Assembly (NCBI GenBank): GCA_013397795.1
Contig: VZTJ01003817.1
Coordinates: forward strand, 1,650,785 to 1,714,784
Direction: 5' to 3'
DNA length: 64,000 nt
DNA from: Orthonyx spaldingii
Taxonomy: Eukaryota > Chordata > Aves > Passeriformes > Orthonychidae
Shown: piece by piece, positions 28,061 through 42,800 of the stretch
How positions within the stretch are numbered: position 1 is the stretch's first letter
Layout of the letters: each line of letters begins with the position of its first letter
The notes under the pieces: model-generated
Told to the model about the DNA's origin: nothing
The model's database searches: none
Seen by the model: the letters and a program-made list of their open reading frames with translations, nothing else
Translations under genes and position numbers: made by a program

Positions 28061-30521
28061 CATTTCATCATTGGTTTAACTTTGGAATTGCATATACAGT
28101 ATAGTTTATTGCAAAGCATAAAATATTTCCATTCTATTTGACATCTTCTGTGTCTGCCCGTACCCAGACGCCAGCTATTCATATTTACTCTAAGCAGGGG
28201 AAGTTATCTCCGATGTTGAGAACCAAAACTCTATATTGCTGAAATTTAAATCGAAGTCTTTATCATAACTGTTGCCAACATTCTGTAGACAAAATTTCAA
28301 ACTGAAAAGCACCGAGCAGATTTTAAAGGGTTTTGGGGTTTTTTTGTTTTGTTTTGCTTTTAAATCCACAGTTTTTATTAAAGGAGAAAAATAAGCAAGC
28401 TGTTATATGCTTTGCTGTCCTTAATGCCATATTTTGTGTCACCACTTTATATTAGTGCATCTTTTATTGGTGAGAAAGGTATATTTTTAAGTGATCCAAA
28501 CAACTCAGCCTTCACTAAGCATGAATAGATTCAGTGCTAAAGAACAATATTTCTTAAACCAACTGTTCCCTCTTTTATTTTATATATATATTTTTTATGT
28601 CATGTACTAATATGAAATTATATAGAAACATAGTTGTAAAGAATTTAAAAAATATAAAAATTTCTTACCTCTCCTTCCCCTAATAAATGAATGTGAGCTG
28701 TATTTCAATGTGTGTAAGAGAACAAAGATTGACTGTCCCCTCAAGGCATTTGGTAAGATAAGAAATAACCTTAAGGCAATATTGTGACTTTTGCAACTAT
28801 TGCTGTTTTGGAGATGTAGGGTAACGAAGTCCATTCCTTCAGTTTTAACTGCCAGAGGCAATCTGCCCACAGAGGACAGAGCTTATGTTTCACATTTCTT
28901 GTCTTTCATGCATAATGCTAGAAGTAAGAATTATTTGACATATTAAAGGAAATCTCATACAAATCCCTAGAGCCTCATCATTTTAAACTTTTTTTTTTTT
29001 TAAATAGGCAAGAAATATTAAGTTAATCACTTAAATATTGATACATAAGGCTGTTTTCAAACTTGTGATAGAAAGGAGGATGCAATGTCCTAATTCCACC
29101 ACACCAAGCAGGTTATGGGGAAAATGAGGTGGACTCAGTAGTACTGTGAACTCTGCATGTAAAACTGCCATTAAAAAAAGAGAAAGCCTGACCAAGTAGC
29201 TAACCTTTGGGAAAAATATAAAAAATTACTCTCTTACTAGGGAAATATTTCAAGGTTAGATCACACAGCACTTTCAAAGAAGGTCCTGCTGTAAGGCAAT
29301 TATGAGCCTGGAACATGACCAAATCCAACACTGCATACAGGGTACATGGAAATTAAAACAACTGGGATAAAAACTTGGGTTAACCTTTTTACATTTATCT
29401 CGAAGACGAAGAGTCTAATAGTTTGAAATACAGAAGTACATTGGGACTGAAATAAAAATCTGTAATTATAAAGTATAAAAGTTCTTTCTTAAAGAAAAGT
29501 TCTTTCTTCTAAAAAGAGCAGATGCTGTGCATACCTGTTGAGGCTCTAAGACACATAGACAAATGAAATTTGCTTGCATCTCACTCATCAGGATTTGTTC
29601 CTTGCTTTTTATTGCTGGTGTATAAATGTGACAATAGCATGAAATATTTCTGCAGCCACAGATAACCACTGTAACTAATATTGCAATAGATTCATGTTGT
29701 ATTGCAGACAAGGTGCAACGTTCTAGTATTAGTCAAGTCACAGCTTAATGAATTTGACACACAGCAAATATCCTTTCAGGAACACCAACAAAATTAAATG
29801 TCTTAAAAATTCTGGCTACCTGCTTTGTCATGATGAGAAGACGAAGTATGCTGCACTCTACATTGCTAAAAGTACTTGATAGGCAATGGTGATTTCAAAT
29901 ACTGAGTTTAAGGATTTCCTGGACAAGAACAGTGGTCGATTTTTGACTTAAACTGTTATCTGCTGGCTAAGTTGAGCTGTGAAAATACTAGGAAACTTAA
30001 TAAGCTTAGTTTACACTGAAATAGAATTTCAGCATAATAAGTGAGAAGGGATATTTTTCAGTTAGTGTCTCATGAGAGGCATAATCAAGAAATATCAGTC
30101 TCTTTCCAAAGGCATCTAAATTTGCATCACAGTTGTGTGCATATTTCTCCATATCTATACATGATGCAGGCATTTGTGTGACAGGTTGTCAGTCTGGAAT
30201 AAATTGACTCACATAATCCTAATACAGTGTTTTGCAACCCAGGACCACTAGGGATTAAAGAAGAGAAGCCTGTGCATGTGGAACTTCTGAATATCTGCTG
30301 TGATGAGAGACTGGCTACAGTAGTCTCCATTTCTGCAAGGAGTCTGTCTGTCTCCCTGTCTAATGCATTCACAGGATTTAAACTGCAGTTCCTGCTTCAG
30401 CAGCCCTCAACGAGTTACAAGAGAAAGTACACCCACTTTTGATTATATTTGAGCCTTGTTATATCATCTATCTTTTAGCCATCTTTTTCAACTGGAATTA
30501 TTTTTACAGTTATCTCAAGAG

Positions 30522-30548
30522 TCCCGTTCCCTTCCCTTCCCTTCCCTN
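30522..30548 (+). repeat. Short (TTCCC)n tract ending in an unresolved base
   Basis: The plus strand carries four TTCCC-type units and then the only N in the window, at 30548. After 97 bp the same motif resumes at 30646. The N at the edge of a GGGAA/TTCCC tract suggests the repeat was not resolved and may be longer in the real chromosome. Confidence 0.9.
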
Positions 30549-30645
30549 GACTGGAAAACACAACCTGTGAGAAAGGATACCAGAGAAACTTTTTAAAAGT
30601 GTGTCCTCAGGAGAAGAGTAAAATAGCAAATGCTTGCTGTTCTTT

Positions 30646-30695
30646 TTCCCTTCCCTTCCCTTCCCTTCCCTTCCCTTCCCTTCCCTTCCCTTCCC
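30646..30695 (+). repeat. Microsatellite (TTCCC)10, GGGAA on the minus strand
   Basis: Ten perfect TTCCC units. The minus strand therefore reads (GGGAA)n, runs of three G with two-base spacers, which fits the pattern for a stable G-quadruplex. A second, shorter tract lies at 30522-30547. Pyrimidine-rich sequence continues to about 30735. Confidence 0.97.
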
Positions 30696-30787
30696 TTCTC
30701 CTGTGTCCCCTCCCTTTTGCTCTCCTCCCTTTCCCATTGATTTTCTGAATTTTGCAAAGCATTAAAACACATTTAAGTCTCCAAAGG

Positions 30788-30804
30788 ACACACACACACA
30801 CACA
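30788..30804 (+). repeat. Dinucleotide repeat (AC)8
   Basis: A run of alternating A and C, about 8 units, 90 bp beyond the TTCCC array. Confidence 0.95.
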
Positions 30805-33800
30805 AAGGCAATGCATTTTATTGAACCTAAGATACATCATACTAATGTCTTAGTTCCTGCTATTGAAAAGAAAGTCAAAACTATAATTGGATAAAAATTC
30901 TCACAGTGTGAAAAATTTGACATTTGGGGCACTATTTTTGTGTGTTTGGTAATGCAAAGTGCTGCTTTCTCTTCACAGTGGTAAATTTAAAATTATCTCA
31001 TTTGCTACTGTCTGTCTGAACTTTTCATTTCTCACCTTTCCTGTCAATCAGGGAATGTAGAAAGGGAAATAACTTCTTGGTGATTGGACACACATAGCTT
31101 TAATCATCTGTCAGCTCCTGTAAATCAGCAGAAAGAACAGTCAAAGACTTAGTTCAAAAACATAACCAAAGTGTCTAAAGCTAGCCAGGTTTCTCTGATT
31201 GCTGGATTTAATAAAAAAAAAGAAGAAAAAAGATTAAAAGTGAAAGTAAAGTACACTGGGTATCCAAAAATGTTAAATACGTAAGGGAGAATTATAATGA
31301 TCCTACAAGTAAAAGAATATCTGTAACCTAATGGTTAATTAGACTTTGGAGAACATAATGTGTGGAGAAATTTGGTTAAATGGAGAATGTAACAAATTAT
31401 TTCTTCTACCAAGAGTTTTTGAATGTAGAGACAATCAATCCAATAAGCTGGATTCTCACACTGGATACCCTCCCTGAGACCACCTGAGGCCACACATTTC
31501 CATCTTCCTACCACCAGTCTAGCATAAGGATTAAGAAAAACATCTTGACAGAGATTAAACAGAAATAGTGTTTGAGATAGGCGTGTACTCATTACTGTTA
31601 ACTCCATAAATACATCTCTCTAAAATGTGGTCAGGAAACCTGATGGAGGAGAGGTCACCTGCCCTGTCTTGCTGCTGACATTTGCTGGCTCTACTTGGAT
31701 TTTGCCATCTTGCTTGTTCCATCCTGGCTGCAGAACTCAGCCAGTGCTGGTGACAAAGGGGTGAGTCAGGAAGCAGTTTTTCTCTGTTGCCAAGTTATTG
31801 ACAGCAGTAGCTTATTTTATTTTGGCAGTTCCTTCCCATCTTCTCAAGCCCTTTTATCTTCTCTTGCTTATGCAGCTTATACTTCCTTTTCAGCTTCTAT
31901 AAATATTTGCTCATATCATTGCTTACATCGTTTTTGTGCCAAGTGTTTACAAAGTTAGATTTGTTGCCTCTTTTCAGTCTGTAAAATATCAGTGTCATTG
32001 TTAAAGGAATTAAAATAACTTTCCTAAGGGACCTATAATTTTATAAAAGTTTTTCGTTCATGCTAGGAAATGAATTTCAAGTCAAAAGACAATTAAATGA
32101 ATCCTGACAATGCAATTGAACCTTCTTCTTTGACGGGTAATTCCCAAGGAATTTGATGAAAAACAAATAAAGGTAGTTATAAATTGTAGCTCCATTCTCT
32201 TTACAGGATAAAAAGAATGCAAATTCAGAGGCAGAGGCAGACAGGAGCAAAACTTCTCACTACATCATCAGCAGAGAAATAGATCTTCATTCTTCAAGTA
32301 CATTCATATCTTTCTCCCATTGTTTTACTGTTCCTCCATGGATAAGTGGAAACATTAGAACTGATTTCTCCTCTTGAGGTGTTTACAGAAGTAGTAATAA
32401 GATGCAATTTTGGTAATATCAGTGATTGACAAAACACAAAAATGATGGTAGTATAGCTAAGGTAGGGCCAAGTGCTCTCTTTTGTGGAAGTTCCCAAGGT
32501 CCCTTACAAGTCATGCATGCAGACATTACTCTGTCTGTCAAACAATCACAGAGACCTTCAGGATCTAGTAGTGTTTAACAAGACAATATAATGATGTTAT
32601 GGGATGTAGACAAAGTGAAGCAGAGGCAGTTTGTTCAGTCAGAATATTTATATGCTTAGAAAATAAACATCTGCAAAATTTTTATTTACTTTAAAAGGTT
32701 CAAAGGGTGAAATGAGTGCTACAATGTAGTTGAGGCTCATTGTATTTTTATTATTTCAGAGCAATCAGGATGGCAAATTCCAGATCCCTGGAGCTTTATT
32801 GTAAACACCTAGCCATAAATATTTTCAAATACATCAAGATGTGCTCACACACCTCATGCACTGATTTTTGTGGCACTCTGAGGAGAAATGAAGAACTCTA
32901 CAGCTATTTCCCCAGTAGCTGCATGCACTTATACACTGCCTGTCACCAGTCCTGACTGGGTGCAACCGCAAGAGTAACAGGCAAAAACAGACGTGAAACA
33001 AAACATTTTGTGGGGGAAAAAGGATCAGTACTCAATGATGTTTCATTATATTATTCGGGAAACAACTCTTATCAAGGCAAAGTAGAGAAATTGTTGCTGT
33101 ATGAACAGTGATCAGAGGGGAGAAAGATCAGAGGGCAAAGACTCCTGGTAACAGAGTTCTATGACATAAATCTCTACCAAACAATTATGCAGATTATTAC
33201 TTTAGAAACAGATTGTTAAGACAACAAACGCAGACACTATTCCACATGTTATCAGCACGTGAAAAGATTTTTAGAATCAGATTTTATGAACCTTTAAACT
33301 GTTCGAGTTTCTTTATGAAATGATCAGCAATTTTGCTCAAAAGTAACACATAGAATGGAAGGAGGAAGATTATTCCCAACAGTAATATGCATTTCATAAA
33401 TGTGTGGCTTAACTAAGCAGAAAAAGTTTTCAACAAATGTTTAGGAAACATTAAAAACACATAAATAATCAAAATCTGTTTACAATTTACAGCTAATTTC
33501 TTTGGAATATGAACCCAAGTTGTAATTCTGTCTAGCAGTCAAATTTTGCAACTGTGACTTTGTCCACAAAATACTTATGTGTAATTGCACGTGGTGGATA
33601 ATTTTAGCAATCATTGCAGCTTATTAGACACAGCTTAGTAACACTGCCACTGAATTCAGTAGATTTGATACAATTCTAAGGTATTGATTAGACTCCAGCA
33701 GTTAATTACATTTAATATGGAGGGGGTTCCATTCATTTGGTTTATGTTATCTTGTTTATTTTATTTCACTTAATTTCACTTTATTGTTTTTTCTTTTCAA

Positions 33801-33807
33801 CTCCATT
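30805..33807. other. Intergenic DNA, no gene recognised
   Basis: No coding, RNA or transposon signature was seen. A mildly GC-richer patch covers about 31620-31780. Confidence 0.5.
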
Positions 33808-33895
33808 ATTCTATTCTATTCTATTCTATTCTATTCTATTCTATTCTATTCTATTCTATTCTATTCTATTCTATTCTATTCTATTCTATTCTATT
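33808..33895 (+). repeat. Microsatellite (ATTCT)n, 17 clean CTATT units
   Basis: From 33811 to 33895 the plus strand is an uninterrupted run of 17 CTATT pentamers, preceded by ATT. It is flanked by other AT-rich sequence. It is the longest perfect tandem array in the window and is expected to vary in length between individuals. Confidence 0.98.
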
Positions 33896-36800
33896 GATTT
33901 AACTGATTAATAGTTTCAAGTAGGCTCAAATTTTGGTATCTAAACCCTTCCATTTTCCTTGGCCATATTACATCTTACCAGTTACATGGGCAAACCCAAC
34001 TGTGACTTGTACATTTCTCTAGGACAGGTGCTGCTACTTTTCATTCATTTTCTTGTGTTCACAGAAAGACTAAAATCTTTTATTCCTTCAGAAAACTTGA
34101 AGGCCTACTTTTCTTCAAGTTACAGAAACAATGAAGTTTGTAGGATTCAATACAACAAATACTGCAAGGTTTTTAGTATTATTTAATTAAGATGAAATGT
34201 TTGGGGTTTGTCAAGCACTTAAGTAACACTTCCATAGAGAATTTACTATGCTTTCTGAGAGTAAGCTGCCCCATTCTCGGTAGAGACACTTGAAGCTGTC
34301 TCCAGAGGCAGGAAATACTGCAGGTAAGGAAGGGGAGAGGTTGGGGAAGATATGGTCACTCCTCCAGTGCCCTCCAGCCAGAGGAGCTGTGGAAGTGGTG
34401 TGCAAAGAAGGGTGTGCTCCATGTTTCCTGAACAGTTATGTGCTCTGTCTTTCCCTTATGCCTCCACGTGTTGGCTGAGCCAGGAGTGGTGGCTGTTTTG
34501 ATCACTGAGATGGGTCCAGATCATGGTGCCTACACCTGGTACAGGACAGGAAGTATTGGCGGGGAAAAGAAGGGGATACCAAGTGAAGTGGCTATCCAAA
34601 TTTGTGCTATATCCCTACAGGGACTCAGTGAGGGCTTTGACAGGAGTTAGGTGATATCCACCTGGGTGGTTCTGCAGAGAGCAATACCACTGCAGGAGGT
34701 CACCTGCAGCTTCAGACCTCTCAGCACCTGAACTTACATTATTTTTATTTATTTATAATTTTATAATTTTATAAATTATATAAGTTTTTCATTTCGTTGC
34801 AATTAGGAAAAGGATGCAGGGGCTTAACATTTGGAGTTGCAAGGACAGTAGCATTCTTTAAAGTTGTTAGCATTTTCTCTTAATCATTTTCTTTGTTAGT
34901 GTAAAGGAAAAAGAAGGAAATGGGTTCAGCCACAGTACTGCTCAATAGTGTAACTACATCTCTCATCCTGACAGCTTGCACCAGAGCAACATACTTCATG
35001 AACAGTTACTTTGATGGACTGTGCCCCTGTGACATTGGACTAGAGCAGTAATGGCAGGCAGTAAGTCCATCAAAAGGACTCGCATTGAAAAAACTGCAGA
35101 CCTTGTCAGAGGGTGACCTATGTGTGACAGCATGACCATTAAATTTCTCTTTTGTAATTTTTTTTCCTTTTCGTTAGCAGATTAGTCTTAATTAAGCACT
35201 AGCTGCTACATCAAAGGGAACTAGATCAAAGAAGGAAAAAGTCCAATACATTTATGCTAAAGTATTTGGCATGATACTTTCCCAAAAATCTTGTGAAAAG
35301 TGTTATCTGACTGTACACTTGTAGTCAGAACCTGAAAAACAGGAGCCTCGTCTTTATAGGTAGAGTCCTGCAGATTACCTGTTTGCTTTTGTTTTTTTCA
35401 AGTCACACAAACATCACTTTCAGGACTCTCTCAGATAAAAGTATCAACTTATTGACAATCAACCTGGAAGTGGTGCCCAGCTTAAATAATAAATACAAAA
35501 TAGTCTTGCCCATGCTACAAATAAGAATCACTAGTTTAGGAGGCAAGTGAATTTGAAGATGATTAAGTGGAAATCTGCTCAAAGTTTTAAGAAGGATTTG
35601 ACAAGAGAAGCAATTTTCCTTTGAGCTTGTATTCAGCATTGAGTCTCACTAGAACAGAGTTTTCATTTCACAGGCAGTCACTCATTGCACACTCGAGCTT
35701 TAAAATTTAATGAATGCATTCTTTGCAGGAGATTCTGGCAATAGCTCAGATATATTAGTAAGTGCAATGATGTCAATCAAAAAAGGAAAAAGAAGTGCAA
35801 GCAGTGTCTTTCATTATTATGATCATATTGATAGTTTCAAAGCTTCTGTGTTTTGAATTCTGGAACTGTTCTCTACTTTGAACAAAATATAACCATTAAA
35901 AAAGGAAACATATTAATTAATATAACATAATTAGTATAATTAGGAAGATTATAGATCTATCTAATTATACAATAATATATTAATGAATATACATATTTTA
36001 GGGAAACTACTTTCAAATTAAAATAGCCAATGCTAATTTTCATTTAGCTACTCTAAAAGTAGCCACACTCACACGTATAGCAAGTTCAGCTTCTGTTAGG
36101 GTTCTGATTAACATCTATACATTGCACCACTAGGATTTACAAACATGCTAGGGGCAAGGCCAGGGGTAACCTCATGAATAAAGTACAGCTGAAGGAAATG
36201 GGCTCAGCTGCTGGGAATAAAAGAGCAGAAGGCTTTACAGAGAGTAAGGAAGTCTTACTTCCTTAAGAGGTGGATGGTGTGGAGCAATAGTGTGACTGGT
36301 GTTAGGGAGATCTGTGTTCAGGTCTTCTGCCTTTGGTGTTGGAGAAGCTTTTCTGGAGGGCAAAGGCTGTCCTAGGCACAGCTGAGGGACTTCAGCCCAG
36401 TGGTGGAACAGTATTGGTATGTTGCTTTTTGAAAATTGTTGGTATATGAACATGCATGTAAGCCTTTCTTATAACTTTATCAAAGCACACCTTGCATATC
36501 CTGTTGACTGAGGCCTTTTTATGTTATGCTGGAAACTGACAGGAGAAAATACAAGTCTTCTTGTGAGAACTGTACAGGACATGTGAAGCCATTTCAAGTG
36601 CTGTGTCTATCTGAGATTCCTGATTTTCTTGATCAGAGATAGCTGAAATTGAGTTGTTTCTATTCTCTCCTGGAAGTTAGGATGACAAAGGCCATGTAGT
36701 GTTTAAATGCTGAGTTTTATTAAGGTACTCTGACTAAGAATATGGAGCTGCTATGAAAATAGACCAACACATGAGTCATTTAATCTGGAGTTATCTTTCC

Positions 36801-39800
36801 CACTGCATCCTTGCACAATGTATGACTTTCTTAGATCCCACTAAACTATATGGTCTCTTGTGTTCTCCTTGGACAGAATGGGCTCTAACATATCTGGGTT
36901 TTAGGTATGTGTCTTCTCTCTTCTGTTTCTTAAGAATGCCCTGAATGTCAGTCTATGCTGTAGATACCCTGCTCCCTTTGCCTCTCCTCAGCCTTTGCCT
37001 GACACTCTTGTCAGCAGAAGAGGTGCAGCTCCCTTGGAGAGTGAGCCATGTTCTTCACTCCTGGGGTGGTGTCTGGCTGGGAGCAAAGCAGCCTGTACCT
37101 TCCATCACAACACCTGTGACAGGAAACTTCATGCAGGTGAAGGGGAAAACCAGTATATAGATGTATTGGGGTTTTTAAATTTTTGTATTGATCGGCTGTA
37201 TTTTATTTATTTACCGTCTTCTGGAGCTCACTTTTGCTTGCAAATACTGGAAACTCGTAACTTGCATTTACAATTCGAAATTTTCCGTGTTTTTATGTTT
37301 CACATTGCTTGTTCTCTTTTACTATTACTATAGTTCTGTGTTGAAACTAATAACTGAAGGGGAAAGTATAGGAGACATAGCTTGTAAATATCAAGTTGCT
37401 TTATATTATGAGACTTGTAAGCTTGATTTAATTTCTTTATCAGAAGCACTAAGCACTCTTGTTCTTGCCATGACACTTTTTGTTAGGACTTTGAAGATGA
37501 TACCGATCATTAGTGCAAATGTGTGCCTGCTGGAAACATGAAAGGAGAAGAACTCAGCCTGGCAGTCTCCTAAACCAAGCAAATGGAAAACCAATTCCTA
37601 AGTAGGAAGACAACTACTTTGCATAAGAAAAGATTAATATTAAATGTAATTGTTGCTTTTATAAACAAGGATTATTCATTATTTTGTAGCTCATAAAGCT
37701 CTAATCCTAATTACATAGAAGGTTACATGTCAGATCCACAAATCAAATTATTCCTACAGTTGCTCTGTTAAACCACACGCAGCATCCTCTCTGTAGAGAG
37801 TATACACTGAATGAGCTCTTCCAAGACATTTCCTATCATCAGTACTATGTAAAAGCTTAATTTTGTGTTCTGTCTTATAAAAATAATGCAGTTGAGTTCT
37901 TTGTGCATGTTTTAGCACTGAGCACTGAATGCCAGCAGTTCCTTACATCATACATAGATTTCTGGTTTTATTTATGTTATTTTAGGAGTAGACTTAACAG
38001 TTACTTATCTGAATACCAGATACTGTTGACTGCAACTAACCTGTGGAAGTTTAAATAAATGATTATCAACACATAGCATATCTGAATGCAAATAATATTT
38101 ATGAGGAGAATGAAATCTAATTCCATTATTTCTTCATAATGCAAACATTGGTTTGGGAAGTATGGCAAGCAGGCTCCAGGAAAGCTTGCATGGATACATT
38201 GTTTTTAATTGTAGCTAGCATGTGATAATTGAGAGCTGGTGTGTATCAAGAGTACATTTTGTACATGTAATTTATCTATGAATCCATGGCCATAACAATA
38301 TTATAAATCTAAATATTGAGCAGTACTCTTGCTTTTAGACTTCTGACACTCCTGGGAGTACCGCTGCTTGCCTTGCCCCATATGAAAATTGTGCTGAAAG
38401 CTAGTCTGTATCAAGCTATTTTGTTATATATCTTCATTTATCTCTATTATCTTGCCCAGTTTTTTGTCTTTATTAATACATGACACACTAGAGCACCTTT
38501 CAGTGCTGATTTATATTAGTGTCACAAAAATTGCAGCCTGCAAAAAGGAAATTCCTTCCCTCAGGAGGATGATAAATATCTACTTAAGCCTGTAATGACA
38601 TTAAATGTTAATGTTTTCCTGAAATGAATCAGACAGAAGAAGTGTTTAAAGGTAGAGTGACCCAGAAAGCACAACCAATTGAAACCCAAGTCTCTTAATG
38701 CACTTCTTCAGGTATCCCTCAGTGTGAATGACACTTGAAAGTACCAAGCCCTTTCAGAAAGAAAAGTGATGATACTTGTGCACTAATAGCAGTAAAGAGT
38801 CTCTTGAGGGAACAGTAAATTTGGAGGGGTTTGTAACATACCTAAGATTTGGCAAGAAAGGAACCTGAAAGAAAGATCATGAAATCAGGGGATTTTGAAG
38901 AAACACAGGTTTAATGTGGGATAGTGGACTCCTTGGCTTATTGTGCTATGCCCTATAATACGATGCACCTCTTTTGAAGAGCTCTTAGTGGTCAAATGGG
39001 TTTTCTCAGTTTTTCATGAAAATAAATTTCATAATAAACAGGGTCTCCAGATGCATTAAAATGTCCTGAATACATAGGGGAAAAGGTATAGGTTATTTGG
39101 TGTTGCTTTACAGAAGAAATTTCTGATGAGGGAGTTAAAAAGAAATATGGACGTTAATACCTAGATAGTTCAGGGGTTGTACCAGCAGGTTGGTGTGTTG
39201 ATGGTGACTAATATATCCCAGAAGAGAGTTGTAGCATCTGTAGGGTTTCTCTTTTTTAATGGGTGTGAACAGTAGGATGTGAGTAACCATGACTTGTCTG
39301 TCAGAGAACACTGATGTCTTGAGGATCCCTGAGAAAACATGGAGATTTCAGACTTCTAGTCTCTGTGGAGACAGAGGCCTTAGGACCTTGTGATATTTTG
39401 ATACTTAGGTATGTAGCCATTTAAGACTAATTTTCTTGACCCTCTTATGAATTGCCTCACCTAGCAACAGTTTAAAATATGAAAAAACCCTGTTTCTAAA
39501 TCTGTGATGGCTAGATTTTTCAGTGTTATCTGTCTGCCTTCATTATACATTACAGTGGCTTTTTTCACTGTCATAATGCACTGGCATGAATGCTTTCATT
39601 GTTTTGATTCTGTGAACTAAAATGCAGACTTCAGATTTGCTGTAATGTGTGTGCTTGTGGTTTAGACACTTCTTTTTCTTTTTTGTGAAACCAGTGTGGG
39701 GAAGGAGCTACAGGCCCAGCAAGAAATCTTCCTTTGAGGAAATTCTGGTGAGACAGCTCTTGCGTGAGGGCTGGGCACTGCTGGGCTAAAGGTTTTGACA

Positions 39801-42800
39801 GATGTGGTTATAAGAAGGGATATAGGATGAAGTTGTACCATTACTGTCAGTAATGTCTTTTGAGGTATTTAAAATGCTCATTAAAATTCTCAGAACTTAT
39901 AAAAACTCGTAAATAACTGAGCTGTGAGGGTAAGTTTGAAATAAACCTACAATGGCTTCAGGACAGAGGCAGCATTCCAAAGCAATGACCTGTGACTATA
40001 TCCTGCTCTCCCTGAACGAGAAGTGCCAGAGAAATGCTTACTCTGCTCTTTCCCTGTGTTCTCTGTATTCAAGTTTTCGTTGCATTATATGTTAATTGAC
40101 AATTTAGGTGCAAGTAAATGCAATGATTGCATGAAAAAAAACTGTTTGCGAACTTTATTTTTGCAAAGCTGTATCTGTTATTCTGTTGTGCCTTAAGCTT
40201 GTCCTCCAGAAACACATGGGCTGCTAACTGCAGGCAGGTCTCTGGACTGATGTGATGCTGTGGAGCAGAGGCTGATTTTTAGCTTTATTTCCTCCTGGTA
40301 TTTTATAATATGTAAGCTGTGGAAAGGAAAGATCATTCTGCTTCAAAGGGCAGGGGGATTGGCCAGCCCAGCCCTCCTCTGAGAGTATCACCTTGGGAGG
40401 AGACCAGCAGGGAAGCTGGTAAGGAAGAGAGGTTGCTTGGGTCAGGCAGCCATGGAATATGTGTGTACAAGGGCAGGGAGTTTTGGTCTGGGGCTGGACA
40501 CCTCTGAGTTAATGAAATTCTCTGAGAAGTCACAGAACAATCCAGGTGACAGAACAATCCACAGATTCTGTGGCTCTTGCTTAAAAGTGGCAAGTCAGAG
40601 GTTCAAGAGCCTGGAGAAAACAGGGCATCTGAGCAGCAGTTACTATCTGATGAGGATTTTAAGTGCCATAGTAGTTTGAGCCATCAATCTGCCATGGCTC
40701 TATCCAAGAGGGAGGTGGAGGAAAGAATTGGTTAAACACAGCTGAGGAGAGTGAGAAATTGCAGAAAAGGAAGGAATGAAGGTGGTTCAGCACCAGGTAG
40801 GATTATTCCTAGCTTCAAATGCCTTGACTAGGGATGACTTTTTATTGACATAGATAGATGGCCAAACCCAAACTCAGACCTGAGGTGATTTATTACTTGC
40901 CATTAGAAGTATTGGTGGTAGATAGCTCTCTTGAGGGCAAAAACTGACTACAACCTTCTTCTAATACTAACAGTAACTTCCACTAGCTTTGACCAATGAA
41001 AGTATTTTCAGATAAATAAGCAGCTCTGTTTACCTTCATTCTGCTAAATGTCTCCATTGCTAATGAAAATACATACTATTACAAAACAAACTAAAACTGA
41101 ACAGGACTCTATCAGCTCTTTAAACACAATGTAAAGCTTCCTGTTCTCTATTCTTAAAACTAAAGAATGAAACTCCTTCATCAAGTGCTACTGGAGGGGA
41201 AACAAATACTTACGGAAGTATGTGCTCTACGGCCTAAATAAACTCTTATTTTGCACTGTTTTTGCCTGAAGCGCTCCTCGGTAATGACTCACCTTGAGGC
41301 TTTTTTTCTCTCTAGAGTAAGACTCCTGGAGCAAAAATGTAACTATTAGAAGATAAAACAAAGCTTTCCAACTTTGGAACTTCTAAGGTTTCTTCATTAC
41401 TCTGTATACTTGTGATGCATTTTTAAAATGCAAGGCAGAAAGGCTAAATACAAACCAGAAAAATATTCCCTATTTAATTCAAATACTTCTAGAGGGACCA
41501 GCACAATATTATGAAAGTTACTAATCTCAAAATGTACTGACCTGTGTTAATGCACAGTAAAAATATCCCTTGAAAATACAGGATGGTGTTTCTCTGGGCA
41601 TCATACACTTTCTGTGTTGTACAAAGAAAGAAATTTGGGGTTGCTTATTCATGTCACCTAACTGGTGCATAGTAATATAGCTAACCGGGGTAAATGGAGG
41701 ACATGGATTTTAAATTTTTAGCATAGGTAACATAAAATTAAAAACAACTGCTCCCCTGCCTCCATACAATGTCAAAGAAACTTAGACTTGTTTGACCTAC
41801 CCTGTCTTTATGGATGATGAGGGTTCAGTTTGCCACGTGATAGACAACAAGTTCTGAACTTGCGTAGCTCTTACCATATTAGCATGTACCCACACTTCAG
41901 AGAAAAACACAGTGTTCCTGTTCATACATGGACTGTGCATAGGGGAATGTCTGCTCTTGGATTTGAGGTGTTCTAACAGGAAGTCCTTTCATTAAGGACT
42001 CCTAATGAGGCATTCTTTTGTATGTGTGCATGTGTGTGTGCATCTGGAAATGAAAGATGTGGGGGTCAAAATCCTCTAGGACAGAAATATAGGGGAGTAA
42101 AAAAACCTCCCAAGCCTCAACAAGTGTATAAAATCTTCAACTCACACTAGAGCATACATCTATATTACCTTTTTCTCTTGAATATAGTCATTCAGTACTA
42201 CCAAACACAGAGAGCAAAATCATACTCAGTTGTTCAGTTGTATGAAGAATTGGAAGAATAACTCCCAGTTTCTAACTTGCTCTAAGGACATCTTAAATCA
42301 TTTAACAATGAGGTCCTGAATGTGCGTGGGACTCAGCCTGATGAGACACCTGCAAACATGTGGAGGTCATTTCTAGGTCCTTAACAGGACGCTGAACCTT
42401 GTTAATTTCACTTAACATCACTGTAGAGAGAGATTTATTTGGCTTTTCTGAAGAGTATCTGGAGTTAAATTTAATTCAAAAAAGAATAGGGTTTTTGTTT
42501 TTTTTTTTACACTTTCTTTGCAACTTCAATTGCAGGGTTTTGCTCCCATGAATTTCCTATACTTTAATCCTCAAGTATGGATTTCTTTTATTACAAGTTT
42601 TCAGATGTCCACTACTGCAAATATAAACTAGTGAAAAGTGCCATTAAGTTTAGTACCATACTCCTGCTCATTTAGAATCTGAGTACTATTAAGAGACACT
42701 GCTTGCTTATCTCCACCTTCAGGTTTATTTAATTTTCATCTAAATGGTCCCTTTAATAACAACACAATTATTCCAATTACATAAACATCTAGTTAAAAAC

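Larger units (their letters stand above)
23893..30521. other. Intergenic DNA, no gene recognised
   Basis: AT-rich apart from a GC-richer patch at 26640-26870, which holds several GGAGCAG/CTGCTCC-like words. Only simple repeats (24763-24820, 28021-28060, T/G-rich DNA at 28328-28362) could be identified. Confidence 0.5.

Noticed and set aside
34270..34740. A GC-richer patch that could be an exon of a flanking gene
   Set aside because: The frames show no family likeness. The search for SRCR or collagen motifs of MSR1 was negative.
40319..40679. A cluster of 62-86-codon frames in a GC-richer patch
   Set aside because: There are frames on both strands, no motif, no consistent splice sites and no neighbour exon, so a gene cannot be supported.
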